In this document: positions 12,708-24,600 of the stretch, piece by piece
How positions within the stretch are numbered: the stretch's first letter is position 1
Layout of the letters: each line of letters starts with the position of its first letter
Assembly: GCF_013373865.1 (NCBI RefSeq)
Contig: NC_050470.1
Coordinates: 5,936,373-6,000,372, forward strand
From: Monomorium pharaonis
Taxonomy: Eukaryota; Arthropoda; Insecta; Hymenoptera; Formicidae
Length of the DNA stretch: 64,000 nucleotides
Reading direction: 5' to 3'
Made by a program: the position numbers and the translations under genes
Notes under the pieces: model-generated
What the model saw: only the letters and a program-made list of their open reading frames with translations
The model's database searches: none
What the model was told of the DNA's origin: nothing

Positions 12708-14065
12708 TAATTTCGTTAGACTTTTAAATAATTATTTATATTTATAAAAAGAAATAACGTGCAAATTTTTTTATGGCATATGAAGTGACTTAATATTTTA
12801 CAATAATGAATAATTAATATAAGTAAAAATGAAGCTAATATATGTACCTATTGTTTTACTGCCAAATTTAGAGATATAGTTAACATAAGAAAAAAGCATT
12901 TTTAAGGTTGTGGATCATCAGTCTCCCTACTAATATTGAATCAAAGAGATTTTAATTAAAAAGAAAAACGAATATTAAATTATACAATAAATGAACGTCT
13001 AAATTAACAATTTAAGAGAGGGTAAAGAGGAGGTACACTATTTTTTTTTGATATTTGAAATAACTTCTTTATATTCTATACGTAACCAAAAATACTTTAT
13101 TGTCTTCCAAACGTCTTTACATAAAATTTAATATGGCACGGAATACAATTATAATATATATGTATAATAGAAGTCATTTTATGCACAAATACGCTTATTA
13201 ATAATATTTTGGTGCATATCATTGTTTATAAACTTTCTCGAGTGTAGAGAAATTTATAACGTGCAAGTAAATGGTTTTTTTTGACAAGTAAGTTTTTGCT
13301 TGGTCAGTGAAGGAAATGCAATAAGATACCAATATGATTCTTCTACTTGTATTTTATGAAAAATCTTTAATATTACATATACTGACTGTAGAAAACGTAG
13401 CATAAAATATAAAAAATGAGTTTGCAGCGTATTTCTATATCATGGATAAGAAACTAGTCATTTTGTAACATCTGTATACAGAATGTAATAATTAACAACG
13501 ACGTCAAAAATATCATTGTTAAATGGAAAATTTCATGTCAATAATTATTGAAATCATTAAAACTGGCAATAATTTAAAAAATTTATATGGCGCAAAAGTG
13601 AAAACAAGCTATAACATAGTTATTTTTAATAAATATTCACCATAACAAAATTTTATATATTTAATCATTTATAAAACATAATTTTTATATAATACGATAT
13701 AAATAATTAGTGTATAATAATTAAACAAACACAATTATTTTAAGAAATAGAACCCGAAGTGTATTATTAGTTAATTTAGATAAGTTTTCTAAGTTATATT
13801 ATTTATAAGTAATATATTATTTATAAATTTATAGAATATAAAAGTAATATTGTACATACATATTATTGTCTTTAAAATTATTTTAATTAAATGGTACTAA
13901 TTTTAAACGTCTGGTACATACTTTTTTTTTATTGATGAGACTGACACCAGAAATACGAAGCATACACTGTAAATTAGTATGGAGAACATCGCGAAACCGA
14001 ACGCAGAACAAAAAAAATATTTCCTTGGCATCGTCGCATCAGTTTGGCAATCAATATTGAGTTTT
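12708..14065 (+). other. Spacer between copies B and C
   Basis: Homologous to 5075-6349 and containing the uninterrupted Helitron target site near 12730-12755. It includes the 3' untranslated end of copy B. Nothing else recognised. Confidence 0.7.
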
Positions 14066-14202
14066 GCGAGATAAATGATAAGAAAAAAAAATAGGAAAAG
14101 AACGTCTTAACTGATTACAGATCTAGAAAGAAAGAGAAAACGACTCTCACTTGTGAGTCGAATGCCCCAACAAGAAGATAGAGGGACATTCTTATAAAGA
14201 CT
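14066..14202 (+). promoter_or_regulatory. Promoter block of transporter C
   Basis: The same arrangement as before copy B: the gcgagataaatgataag core at 14066-14082 and TATAAAGA at 14193-14200, 140 bp before the ATG. Sequence between and around them is largely conserved with copy B. Confidence 0.6.
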
Positions 14203-14332
14203 ATGTTATAGTGTGCACCAATCAATTTCTCTTTGAAGTTGATGATACATTCCTAGCTACGAAATCCGTATACTTGAATATATCCGGATATCACCCGGGT
14301 TGAGCACCGTTAGCAATCGCTGCTTCGAAGAC

Positions 14333-15240
14333 ATGACGGAAACGGGTTCCAAACACATACAGTTCCTGGCCGCTGCGACATGTAAGTCCCCATCAATAAA
14401 GAATTAAATCCTAGCGGAAAAAGAGAGAAATCTAAATTAATCCATTATCAATTTTTTTTTCTTGAGAGTTTACGTCTTAAAATCCACTTTTCAAATAAGC
14501 ATTTAAAAAAAATTTAGCTTTAATAATTATTAAAATTAAAAGCACTTTTTAATTCTTTTTTTGACTATCTAAAAATTTAGTTAGATAGTACAAATCAAAA
14601 AATAATTTTGTTAAATAATCAAAATAATTATTTAGAAGTGCTAAAACATTATAATATTCTTAAAACAATGTCAACTTGATGTTCAACAAAATTATTTTTA
14701 AACTTATACGCTCAAAGACACACAAACACAAACACAAACACAAATCATGCTTATGTACAGTTGTCGAAAGATTTGATATTCTTCTTATCAATTACAATCG
14801 ATAAAAGAGAAGCATTATGTAATGTCACGATCAGCTTTATGTTAAATCATTTAGCAACTAGATGGTTTTATCAGTAAATTATGATGTGATTACAAAAAAA
14901 TGATTATCAATAATTTATCACGATCAAAGTTAGACATCACGTGCTAAATTGTTTGTTTCTCTTCACTTTGTAGCGTATTTGCATATTTCGTATTACAGAA
15001 CGATCATTTCGCATACATATCTATTTGGATCTACATATTCGCAAATATTTGGTACAAATTTAATACGTCTTAGTTCGTTATCTTCTCGTGTCAAACGTGT
15101 TTAACCCTTATAAAAATGTAACTGTATAGTATTAAATTGGCCAGTTATTATTACTCATTTTTAGTATTAAAAGTATTAACAATAGTACACTTAAAATAAT
15201 GGTTAATTATAGTCTGAGAAAAAATGTTTCATATAAAAAC

Positions 15241-15285
<45 letters not shown>

Positions 15286-18200
15286 TATATATGTTTACAC
15301 TAATTTCTTTTCTTTTGTAAAATTACTGTTTAATATGAAAAAAATTATAGTCATATTAAAAAGACAGAAACTAATTAAAAATTAATTTTCGCATTACTTC
15401 TTTTAAAAAAACCACATATAAAAAATTGTCCATATATAATTATATATGTTCCGGAATGTATATGATTATATATGAACAATTTTTCATACTTAGCTTTTTT
15501 AAAAAAAGCAATACAAAAATTATTTTTTAAAGTAATTTTTGTCTTTTCATATAACTACTATTTTTTTATATCAAACAAATTTTACAAAAGAAAGGAAACT
15601 AGTATAAACATATATGGACATATTTTATATATATTTATATATGTTTTTATATAAAACATTTCTTCCCGGGAGGCCAATTTAATATTGTCCAGTGTTATAT
15701 TTTTATAAGAAATCTTTATAATATATGTAAGATATTTTATATCTTCATTTATGATATCTTTACACATAGTTTTAAAACGTCTTTTAGATGCGAGTGATGT
15801 CCGAATTGTTTTACATTTTACATTATAGCTTTACGTTATGACACTTATGCTTACTAAAGCGAGATTGTATTCTCGTCTATGTCATGTCCACGCGCGGCTC
15901 TTACGTCACATTATTGTAAATTGGAAGCGTACGATCGACGATCTGTACCGTTTATTGGGAAATTATGTGATTAAGATTCCATAATGCACATTATTATAAT
16001 AACAAAATATTTACTTTTTATTTTACTTTTATTTGTAACAAATCCGTTCTGTACATATGTGTTCAATTTTCAGACTTCAGCATTTACAATCTGTTATTGT
16101 GTCTAAAATTTATTATTTTAAATATAAATTTTAAGATGAAGTACTTTCCATTTGTACACTTCTAAAATTTTATACAGCCAGTTTATCTGTATTTGCGGCT
16201 GGTGCCATGATGACATGGACGAGTCCGGTTCTTCCTAAATTAATGAACGGTGACGGACCTTTGGGATCACCAATTAGCAGCGATCAGAGTTCTTGGATAG
16301 CATCTCTGGTATCCCTTGCTTCTATTCCTGGTAGCTTCATAGCAGGATACCTCGGAGACAGGTGGCATACAAAATTAGTCGTTTAATTACACGTACAAGT
16401 TTTGGAATGCAAAGATTTAAGTATCTACACTATTTCTTAAAATCAGTTGACAATTAGAGAAACAAATTAATCAGGTAAACAAGATAGCGTTATTTGTCAT
16501 TTTAACGTAAAAGTTAAAATTATAATAAAATTTAAATCTTTCGATCTTTTGGGCTATAAAAATAATGAGAACGACAGCTTGCTGCTCTTATAAAAATTTA
16601 ATATTAGTCAGTATTAAATTTGTCAGTAATACTTATTTTTAGTATGAAAAGTTTTTCTGTTAATACTTTTAATACTCAAAATAAGTAATAATTACTTACC
16701 AATTTAATATTGTTTATTACATTTTTATAGGAGTATCTTAAAATCTTCACAAAGAAATAAAACACGATTAGATTTAAATATTTGATAACCAATTTAAGTA
16801 CAAAACTGACTTTTTCCATCGAATTTCTACAGATGGGGCCGTAAAAGAACGTTGCTGTTTTGTACAGTGCCGTTTTCAATTGGATGGATACTTCTTGCCA
16901 CTGCAAATCACGTTGATCAGCTTTATGCCGCGCGGTTTATACTTGGATTGGCTAAGTCTATCCCATTTATGATCTACCCCATGTACTGTGGCGAAATTGC
17001 TGAGGTAAATTTATTTTACATGTAAAAGATGTACAATTATTTATACAAAATTTTTTAACTTTTCGTTTTGTTTTTTGTTTAAGAAATAATTAATTACTTA
17101 ATAGATGAAAGTCCGAAACTTCGACATAAGTCGTTTAAAATCAAACTTTTTTATTTCTTAAAAACCAAACATTATTATATTGATATTACTATTATATATT
17201 AATACTAATAAAGAAATCTGTTTTATTATATATTAATACTAATAAAGAAATCTGTGAAAAAAGCAAAAAACCAGTTTATACAATCATGGCTTTTTTAATG
17301 TAAAAAAATCTTTGAAAAACATATTCTTCACATTTCAGAATTAAAAGATCATCAATTATTAATTAAAAATTAATCAATAATTAAAAGATTAATCAGTAAT
17401 TGTCAATTATTGATAAATTATCTCTTACTTCATAATTAATTCTTCTACTTTGGAAAGAAATCTAAATTCTATTATTACTATCAATACTATCAATACTATT
17501 ACTTACAATCTTTAAAGGACCGCCTCTTCTACGGACGAGTTTTTAGTTTTAAAGCTAGAACATTTTTATCCTTGTCAGTATGTTGAACTACGGAAAATGT
17601 TAAGTTTCCAGTTCTGGAGAGATTAAGGTCCAATTTTTTAGATAGTTTATTTCAGTTTTATTACAAAAAACGTTAATTACTATTACTAAACAAAACAATA
17701 TTATAAAACCCAATATATACTATCTAATAGAAGATACATTTTAGTTTTAATGTTTTCAAAATTTTACTTTTAGTTTTTATTTTAAGAAATATAAACAAAA
17801 ACAAATTGGTGCACTATAATATTGGCAAGCTTTTTATACTTGAATTTAATACGTATATAATTATTATACCATTTGTTTATTTATATTTTTCCATTTTAAG
17901 ATGTTATTTATAATATCTTTTTTACTAAAAATTTTCTGAAGGTTTACCTATCCATCAAGATGTATGATTGGAGTAAATTCCAATTTTATTATCTTTGTTT
18001 CGTTAAGTAATATTTCAAGATTATTAAATTGTTTATTATATAGTAGCAAATTTACATATAACTATTCTTACATCTTTTCAGACTTCTATCAGAGGAACTT
18101 TAGGCTCTTTTATTGAGCCCTCTAATGCAATTGGTGGGCTATATGCTTACGCTATTGGACCGTTTGTCAGCTACACAATTTTTTGTATTGTCTGTGGCAT

Positions 18201-20214
18201 CCTGCCAGTGATTTTCTTCGTTTGCTTCATGATGATGCCCGAGTCTCCATACTACCTTCTCAGCAATGGGCGCAGAGATGAGGCAGTCGCTTCTCTAGCA
18301 AAGCTCCGAGGCAAATCCAAAGCAGTTGCCCAGGGGGAAGCCGATGAAATACAAGTAGGCCAACAATTTTCTCTCACATGCTTTAATACAAACTCCAAAA
18401 TTTTAAGATTCTTAAGATCAATACTCGAATCGAAAATTAATTAACTTCTTGTTAATTCTTTGTTAAGAAATTTACAAACTGTCGAGGTAATCAAACTCGA
18501 GTTTTTTCATAAAGAAAAAAGAATTTTTCTTCAAACAGATTTGTCAGAAAAATATACTGTCTGTATAAAATGTTTTAATAAAAATTGCTAATTTTATTCG
18601 CAAACATATATCTCTTTGTTGATTTTCTGGCAAATGGTTCAAGAGACAAAGAAATCATTAATACTAAGTGCACCGCTACGAGCGCATACTTGATCATTGC
18701 TAAGTGTATGTTCGAACATACGTCCGTAGGAAGGTAATTAAGGGTTTTTGTCTTCCTCTGGAAAATGATAACATACGCGATCGGCGATGGCAAGGACATT
18801 CGCAGAGAGAGCAAGAAGAAATACTTCATGAATACCCTATTGAAAAAATCTTGCGGATGCCCTTGTGTTCAAATGTATATTATTTATTAAAAGGCGCATT
18901 AAACAAGCACGATCGCGGTAAAGATTATTTCTTTGATTCTAAATGATAATGAGGAACAGTCACAAAGGATTGACATGCTTTCGAAAAACATTTTTTTTTA
19001 CAATAAAAGCTCTAGCAAAAATTGCCAGGTATTTGTCATGTTAAACGGAAAAAAGACCTAGCTTCAATGTTAAAACAGCCACAAAATACAATCTAATTGG
19101 AAGAATAATTAAAAATATTAAGAAACTGAAAGTTTACAAGTTGGAAATGGAGAAAATATTTATTGTTAACTTTATCTTTTAGTGGTGACTTATACTTTTT
19201 ATTATATACCATTGTTTTATAATATTCTGGGCAAATTTTTGATAATTTATTATTAGTTAAACATAAATGTTGCTTAATAAGTATCGTTTCCAATTTTTCA
19301 GGTCATACTCGACGAGAATTACAAGAATCAAATTAGTATCTCAGTCCTGTTCAAAGTGAAAGCGAACTTTAAGGCGTTGATCTACACGTGTACCTTAGTT
19401 ACCTTCCAGCAGTTTACTGGTATCAACATAATTCTATTGTATAATCAAAGTATTTTCGAAGCTGCCGGGGGTAGTATCTCTAGTAAACAAGCACCGATTA
19501 TTATCGCAATTGTGCGCCTGTTAGCGTCAGCGATGACACCCGTAATTATCGATTGGTCAGGTAGAAGAACTCTCCTAATTTTCTCTGGCATCGGCGAAAC
19601 AATTAGCTTGGTGAGTTTTTTTAATTTTTAAATTTAATTGCGAATTAATCAACTTACCCGTTACAAAAAAATACTAAAGTTAATAAAAAGTCAAAAAAAT
19701 AGAAATAGTTGGTTTTAACTTTGAGATGTAATTTAATTCAATAAACTTTTATTACGTGCTTGTCGTATGATTAGACATTTATTTGCAGTGTACCCTGGGT
19801 TTGTACTTCTATTTGAAGGACGTGCAACATGCAGACGACATAGTAGAGCAAATATCCTGGTTACCGTTAGTCGCGCTCATCATCTTCGTCGCCATGTATT
19901 GCATAGGTTGGGGGCCGGTTACATGGGCGATGATAGGCGAAATGTTCGCCTCGAACGTCAAGGCTAAGGCTTCCGCTATATCGATTTCTCTCCTCTGGTC
20001 GTTAAGTTTTATCACCGTCAAATTTTCTAGCAACATTGACGAAGCGTTTGGCAAGTACACAATATTTTGGACATTTGGAGTATTCTGCTTTCTCAGTATC
20101 CTTTTCACGGTGTTCTTTCTGCCCGAAACGAAAGGCAAGACACTTCAACAAATCCAGGATGAACTTAGTGGAATGACTGAGATTACAGATGTCAAGAAGG
20201 GAATAAAGAGGTAA
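14333..20214 (+). CDS. Tret1-like: Facilitated sugar (trehalose-type) transporter, copy C
   Basis: Complete six-exon sugar porter: 14333-14381, 16178-16361, 16833-17004, 18082-18354, 19302-19610, 19789-20214; 470 aa. It begins MTETGSKHIQFLAAAT. All family landmarks are present: GDRWGRKR, YCGEIAETSIRG, PESPYYLL, DWSGRR, LPETKGKTLQQ. It alone of the four keeps Asn in the TM7 motif (QQFTGIN), the residue that binds sugar in GLUT-type porters. TM10 reads IGWGPVTW, lacking the last proline. Introns 1 and 2 carry extra miniature transposons absent from A or B, while the TTATAA-flanked element of A and B is absent, so C split off before the A/B duplication. The reading frame is intact. The substrate is inferred only from family. 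Confidence 0.92.
15213..15669 (+). mobile_element. Nested long foldback element, intron 1 of copy C
   Basis: About 457 bp. Terminal arms 15216-15240 and 15643-15667 match as inverted repeats at 22 of 25 bases by eye, and much of the interior is also palindromic around TTCCGGAA near 15452. Absent from copy B, where the host MITE is continuous. Target duplication is unclear. Confidence 0.6.
15244..15282 (+). repeat. (TA)n microsatellite
   Basis: About 19 perfect TA units near the left arm of the nested foldback element. Confidence 0.95.
16587..16730 (+). mobile_element. Foldback MITE (CTTATAAAA family), intron 2 of copy C
   Basis: A third member of the family: left cttataaaaatttaatatta, right end attacatttttatag as near reverse complement. 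Copies A and B have no insertion at this place in intron 2, so it arrived after C separated. Confidence 0.55.
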
Positions 20215-21337
20215 AGAGGAAACGTTCATGTCCGATTATTCTGACGAACAGTGTATGTACGCTAAACATGATCCGATTTTGCGACATTTTGAAGAGATTA
20301 GACGATATTTTAATGTACACTATTAAAAATTTTAATATAAAATTTTATAAAAGTAATTGTATCTGTTTTCGCTTCCAAAATTTATATTGACTAATTCACG
20401 ATATGAAAAATTTTAATTTTATAAAAATTAACAAATTCATACTGGTTGCACGTGTTGTTCAACTAATAAAAATTTTGTAAACAATTTATAGTGTTAGATA
20501 TGTTGACTAGATGTATATTAAAATAATCTTTTACAAAGTGTAAAAAGCGCTGTAATATATTAATAAATAATTAACAATATTTATATATAATATTCTTTTT
20601 ACCTTTCTTATGCACTAAAACAAATTTTGATGAATGGCATATCAAATTAAAAAATGACAATTTTTTTAAAGACAATATATCTGCTGCCTCAAATATTTCT
20701 AGCTTTGTTATATATACTTTAACGCATAATAATCTATTTTTATATATATAATTATTATCTGCAATTATAAATTAATTATATGTATATAATAATTAATAAA
20801 ATAATGTATATAGAATTACTGTGTATTGTATGTGTATACCACTAGTCAATAAAATCATTAATAAAATAAAAAGTGATATTTTTTAAAATCTATAAAAATT
20901 AGATCAGAAAAATATTAATTAATTTGCAATTTATTATTTTAAAATCTTATTATTTTAATAATTTTCTTAAATTGTCACTAAATAACTGTCCAGCAATTAA
21001 TGGAGTGATTCTATTTGTTGTAATTTTTATAAAAAACAAGATACAACAAAAAATTTATTTTCTTTTAATTTACCTCAAAATTATTAATTTTACTAATTTT
21101 AATTAAAATTACTATATTTTTAAGATTAATCAGAAGAAAAAAGGCGAGAAAACCGAAACAATATTCTCAACAAATACTGACCGACATGACATGTTTCACA
21201 ACATAAGATAGGTGGGATTGATACAGAAATACGTATACATTAATCAGTACCGCAAAACCAAACACGGGATAGAAAAGTATTTTGCTTGATATTACCGCAT
21301 CGGTCGTCATATCCGTACCATCGAGATTATGATTTTA
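20215..21337 (+). other. Spacer between copies C and D
   Basis: Very AT-rich and, except for the last 200 bases or so before the promoter block, not recognisably similar to the other two spacers. No gene or element recognised. Confidence 0.6.
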
Positions 21338-21475
21338 CGCGATAAATGATAAGAGAAAGAAGTAGAAGAGAAATGTAGTGACAGATCAGAGAAAGCCGAA
21401 CGAGAAAGTGAGACAGAGAGAAAATGATCCCCACTCCTGACAACGAAGAGGTAGAAGGGCATTCTTATAAAGACT
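21338..21475 (+). promoter_or_regulatory. Promoter block of transporter D
   Basis: The gataaatgataagaga core at 21341-21356 and TATAAAGACT at 21466-21475, 140 bp before the ATG. It is conserved although the coding region of D has diverged, which argues that the block is functional. Confidence 0.6.
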
Positions 21476-21605
21476 ATATCCATAGTCTTAGGTTAGTGAG
21501 TTTGGTTTCGGTGATGTGTGATGCACCTTCGGCCAGGGATTGATAGATTTAAATATACACGGCAAGACATTATTGCGCACCGTTGGTAATTGTTACTTAA
21601 TAAAC

Positions 21606-24600
21606 ATGACAAAAGCAGGTTCCAAGCACGTACAGTTTCTGGCCGCCGCGACAGGTTAGTCCTCATCCATCAATAAAGGATTAAATCCTAGAAGAAAAGG
21701 AGTAGAATCAAATTAATTTATAAAAAGATATTTTTTAACGAGCTTTGAGTTTCTTAGAGTCTATTTCTTTTGTTCAAAACAATTCAACTTTATTAATTAT
21801 AAAAATTAAAAGCATTTTTTTAATTATTTCAAATTATCTATTTGCTAAATGAGATAAGTATAAGTTAGTGGACTTTTTTTACTAATATATTAACTTAATT
21901 TATGTAAAAATGTCACGTATTTTCATTATTTTCCTATTATCTTTCCACGCGTCAAATGTAATTATTTCAAAGTTCAAAAAAACAGCTTTAATTGTTTGAT
22001 AAATGATATTTTTATTTCTATTTCTATGTAAAAAAGATAGATTATTAATTATAAAACCTAAATTTCTATATTATTTATTTACAATTCTAACTTTACAACT
22101 CTAATAACTTTTAATTTTACAACCTACTATAATCTCAGTTTTCTATATTTTTATTCTTAATTCTTGTTTATATTGCACTAAATCTTAATCTAAATCTTAA
22201 AATTATACGGAAAAAATAATTTTGCTAAAGTTTCTAAAAATTTAGCTAGATATAAATCTGAAAATAATTTTGTTGGATCGTCAACATAGATAAGGCTTCG
22301 TGTGAGAATCATCAGTTTATTATTATTATTATCATTACTATCAATATAATAAAATACATATATATGTGTAAAATGCCCGAACATGATGAATAGTAAGGAA
22401 CTTCATGACATTCGTGAGACAAGCAGATTGACAGTTCAACAAAATTATTTTTATATTTGTATCTATATATACAAGTACACTACAACTATATATAGATTTG
22501 TAACGTAATCTAAAATTACAAGATAAATATTATCGCATTTAACAATTAATTTAATTAAAAACGATAAGAGAAACGTCAAATCATTCGATAATTGCATGGT
22601 CATAACTGTATACCATAATCGATGATATGGTTGCAAAAGAACAATTATCAATGATTTTTATAATCGAAAATCAAACATCACGTGCCAAACTATCCCCTCT
22701 TCACGTTACCTCGTAGTGTAATCATGCTTTACACTGCAAAGCGATATCTTTGCGCGTGTATCTGTATATAGATCTATATATTTGCGTTAACATTTGGCAT
22801 GAATTTATTGCGCCATGATAATCGCTATCACTATATGTGAAGTGCAGTCAGATAGAATAATTTACTAATCTCAACTAGTCAATCAAAACTAATAACTCGA
22901 CAATTGCATACTATTGTGCAAGAAGAAGCTAACAGGAAATGTAGTGATAACCCTCATTTAAGATTATTATATATCTCTGCAAAAGATCCCATTTTCTTCG
23001 TATTTTACTTGCAAAAAGGAACATTAGAGTGAGGCCTTAGAGATCCTAAAATGCGCATAAATTGACTGTGCATTTTTCAGAGAATACGTCTTATAAAACG
23101 TTTAAAATTCTTAAGACTTAAAAAGAATTTACTGTCAGAAAAACATTTTTATAATATCTTTAACACATTTTGTATCTGAATTTATGACACCTTTGAACAT
23201 TGTTTTATAACTTTAAAATGTTTTTTAGATATAAGTGTTATCCGGATTGTGTTAAAATATAATTGAACAATCCCACGTTAAATCATTTGAAAACAGTTAT
23301 AATTTTCTCAATAAATATGATTCATGTTCTAATGTTTTTGCTTGCAAGTAAATATTTTAGCCATCCGACATTAATTAATATGATCGTAATTTAATTCATT
23401 ATTATAAACACGACATTATTATAAACACAACTTTTACTTACCTTACTGTAAGGTAAGTAAAAGTAATACAATACAGTTGTTTTTTTTACAATTCTGTGTG
23501 CTTTTGCATATAATGTTAATGATCGTCTAGATCCCACAAGCCGTATGCCACAAGAAATGTAAATGCTTTATAATCGCGTTTATACTAATTATTACGTTTG
23601 TAATTTTAATATTTTTTAATAATTTCCAATAACAAGGAACGCTAATAAAACTGGATAAAATAGAAACTTGTTGCTTTTCATGTGACAGATTTGTTGTTGT
23701 CAAGCTCCACCAAGAATATCTCTTTCCATAAAAATGCTGCAGAAAATAATTTTTACAATGCTCTGTGTATTGTAAAAATTCGATATTTTCTGCAATTGTC
23801 AGTCTATTGCATTAATTATTTTTTACAACACTCTGTGTATTGTAAAAATTCGATATTTTCTGCAATTGTCCGCCTATTGCAGAAAATAACTTTTACAATG
23901 CTCTGTGTATTGTAAAAATTCGATATTTTCTGCAATTGTCAGCCTATTGCAGAAAATAATTTTTACAATGCTCTGTGTATTGTAAAAATTCGATATTTTC
24001 TGCAATTGTCAGCCTATTGCAGAAAATAATTTTTACAATGCTCTGTGTATTGTAAAAATTCGATATTTTCTGCAATTGTCAGCCTATTGCAGAAAATAAT
24101 TTTTACAATGCTCTGTGTATTGTAAAAATTCGATATTTTCTGCAACACTCTGTGTATTGTAAAAATTCGATATTTTCTGCAATTGTCAGCCTATTGCAGA
24201 AAATAATTTTTACAATGCTCTGTGTATTGTAAAAAATCGATATTTTCTGCAATTGTCAGCCTATTGCAGAAAATAATTTTTACAATGCTCTGTGTATTGT
24301 AAAAATTCGATATTTTCTGCAACACTCTGTGTATTGTAAAAATTCGATATTTTCTGCAATTGTCAGCCTATTGCAGAAAATAATTTTTACACACATAAAT
24401 ACATACACTTGGCGCCTTTTTTTTACTTTTTTTTAAAAAAGGTAATTTAGTTCGGATTGAAGAATTACGTAAATGCAATATTTCCGCGGCGCATATCGTT
24501 AAAACAATCGCTTCATCTATTTTTTTGTATAAACCTTGTAACAAAATCATAATTTAATTGACAAACGCGTATTTCAATTTATCCTTGTATCGAGGCATCG

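Larger units (their letters stand above)
15107..15709 (+). mobile_element. Foldback MITE (CTTATAAAA family), interrupted by a nested element
   Basis: The copy-C counterpart of 7700-7846, at the same intron-1 position. It is split: the left half is 15107-15212 and the right half about 15670-15709, with another inverted-repeat element inserted between. Confidence 0.55.

Noticed and set aside
23682..23915. 77-codon open frame
   Set aside because: Translation of the hairpin satellite.
23738..24391. CRISPR-like array
   Set aside because: Units are contiguous 70-bp satellite repeats without unique spacers, in an animal intron.
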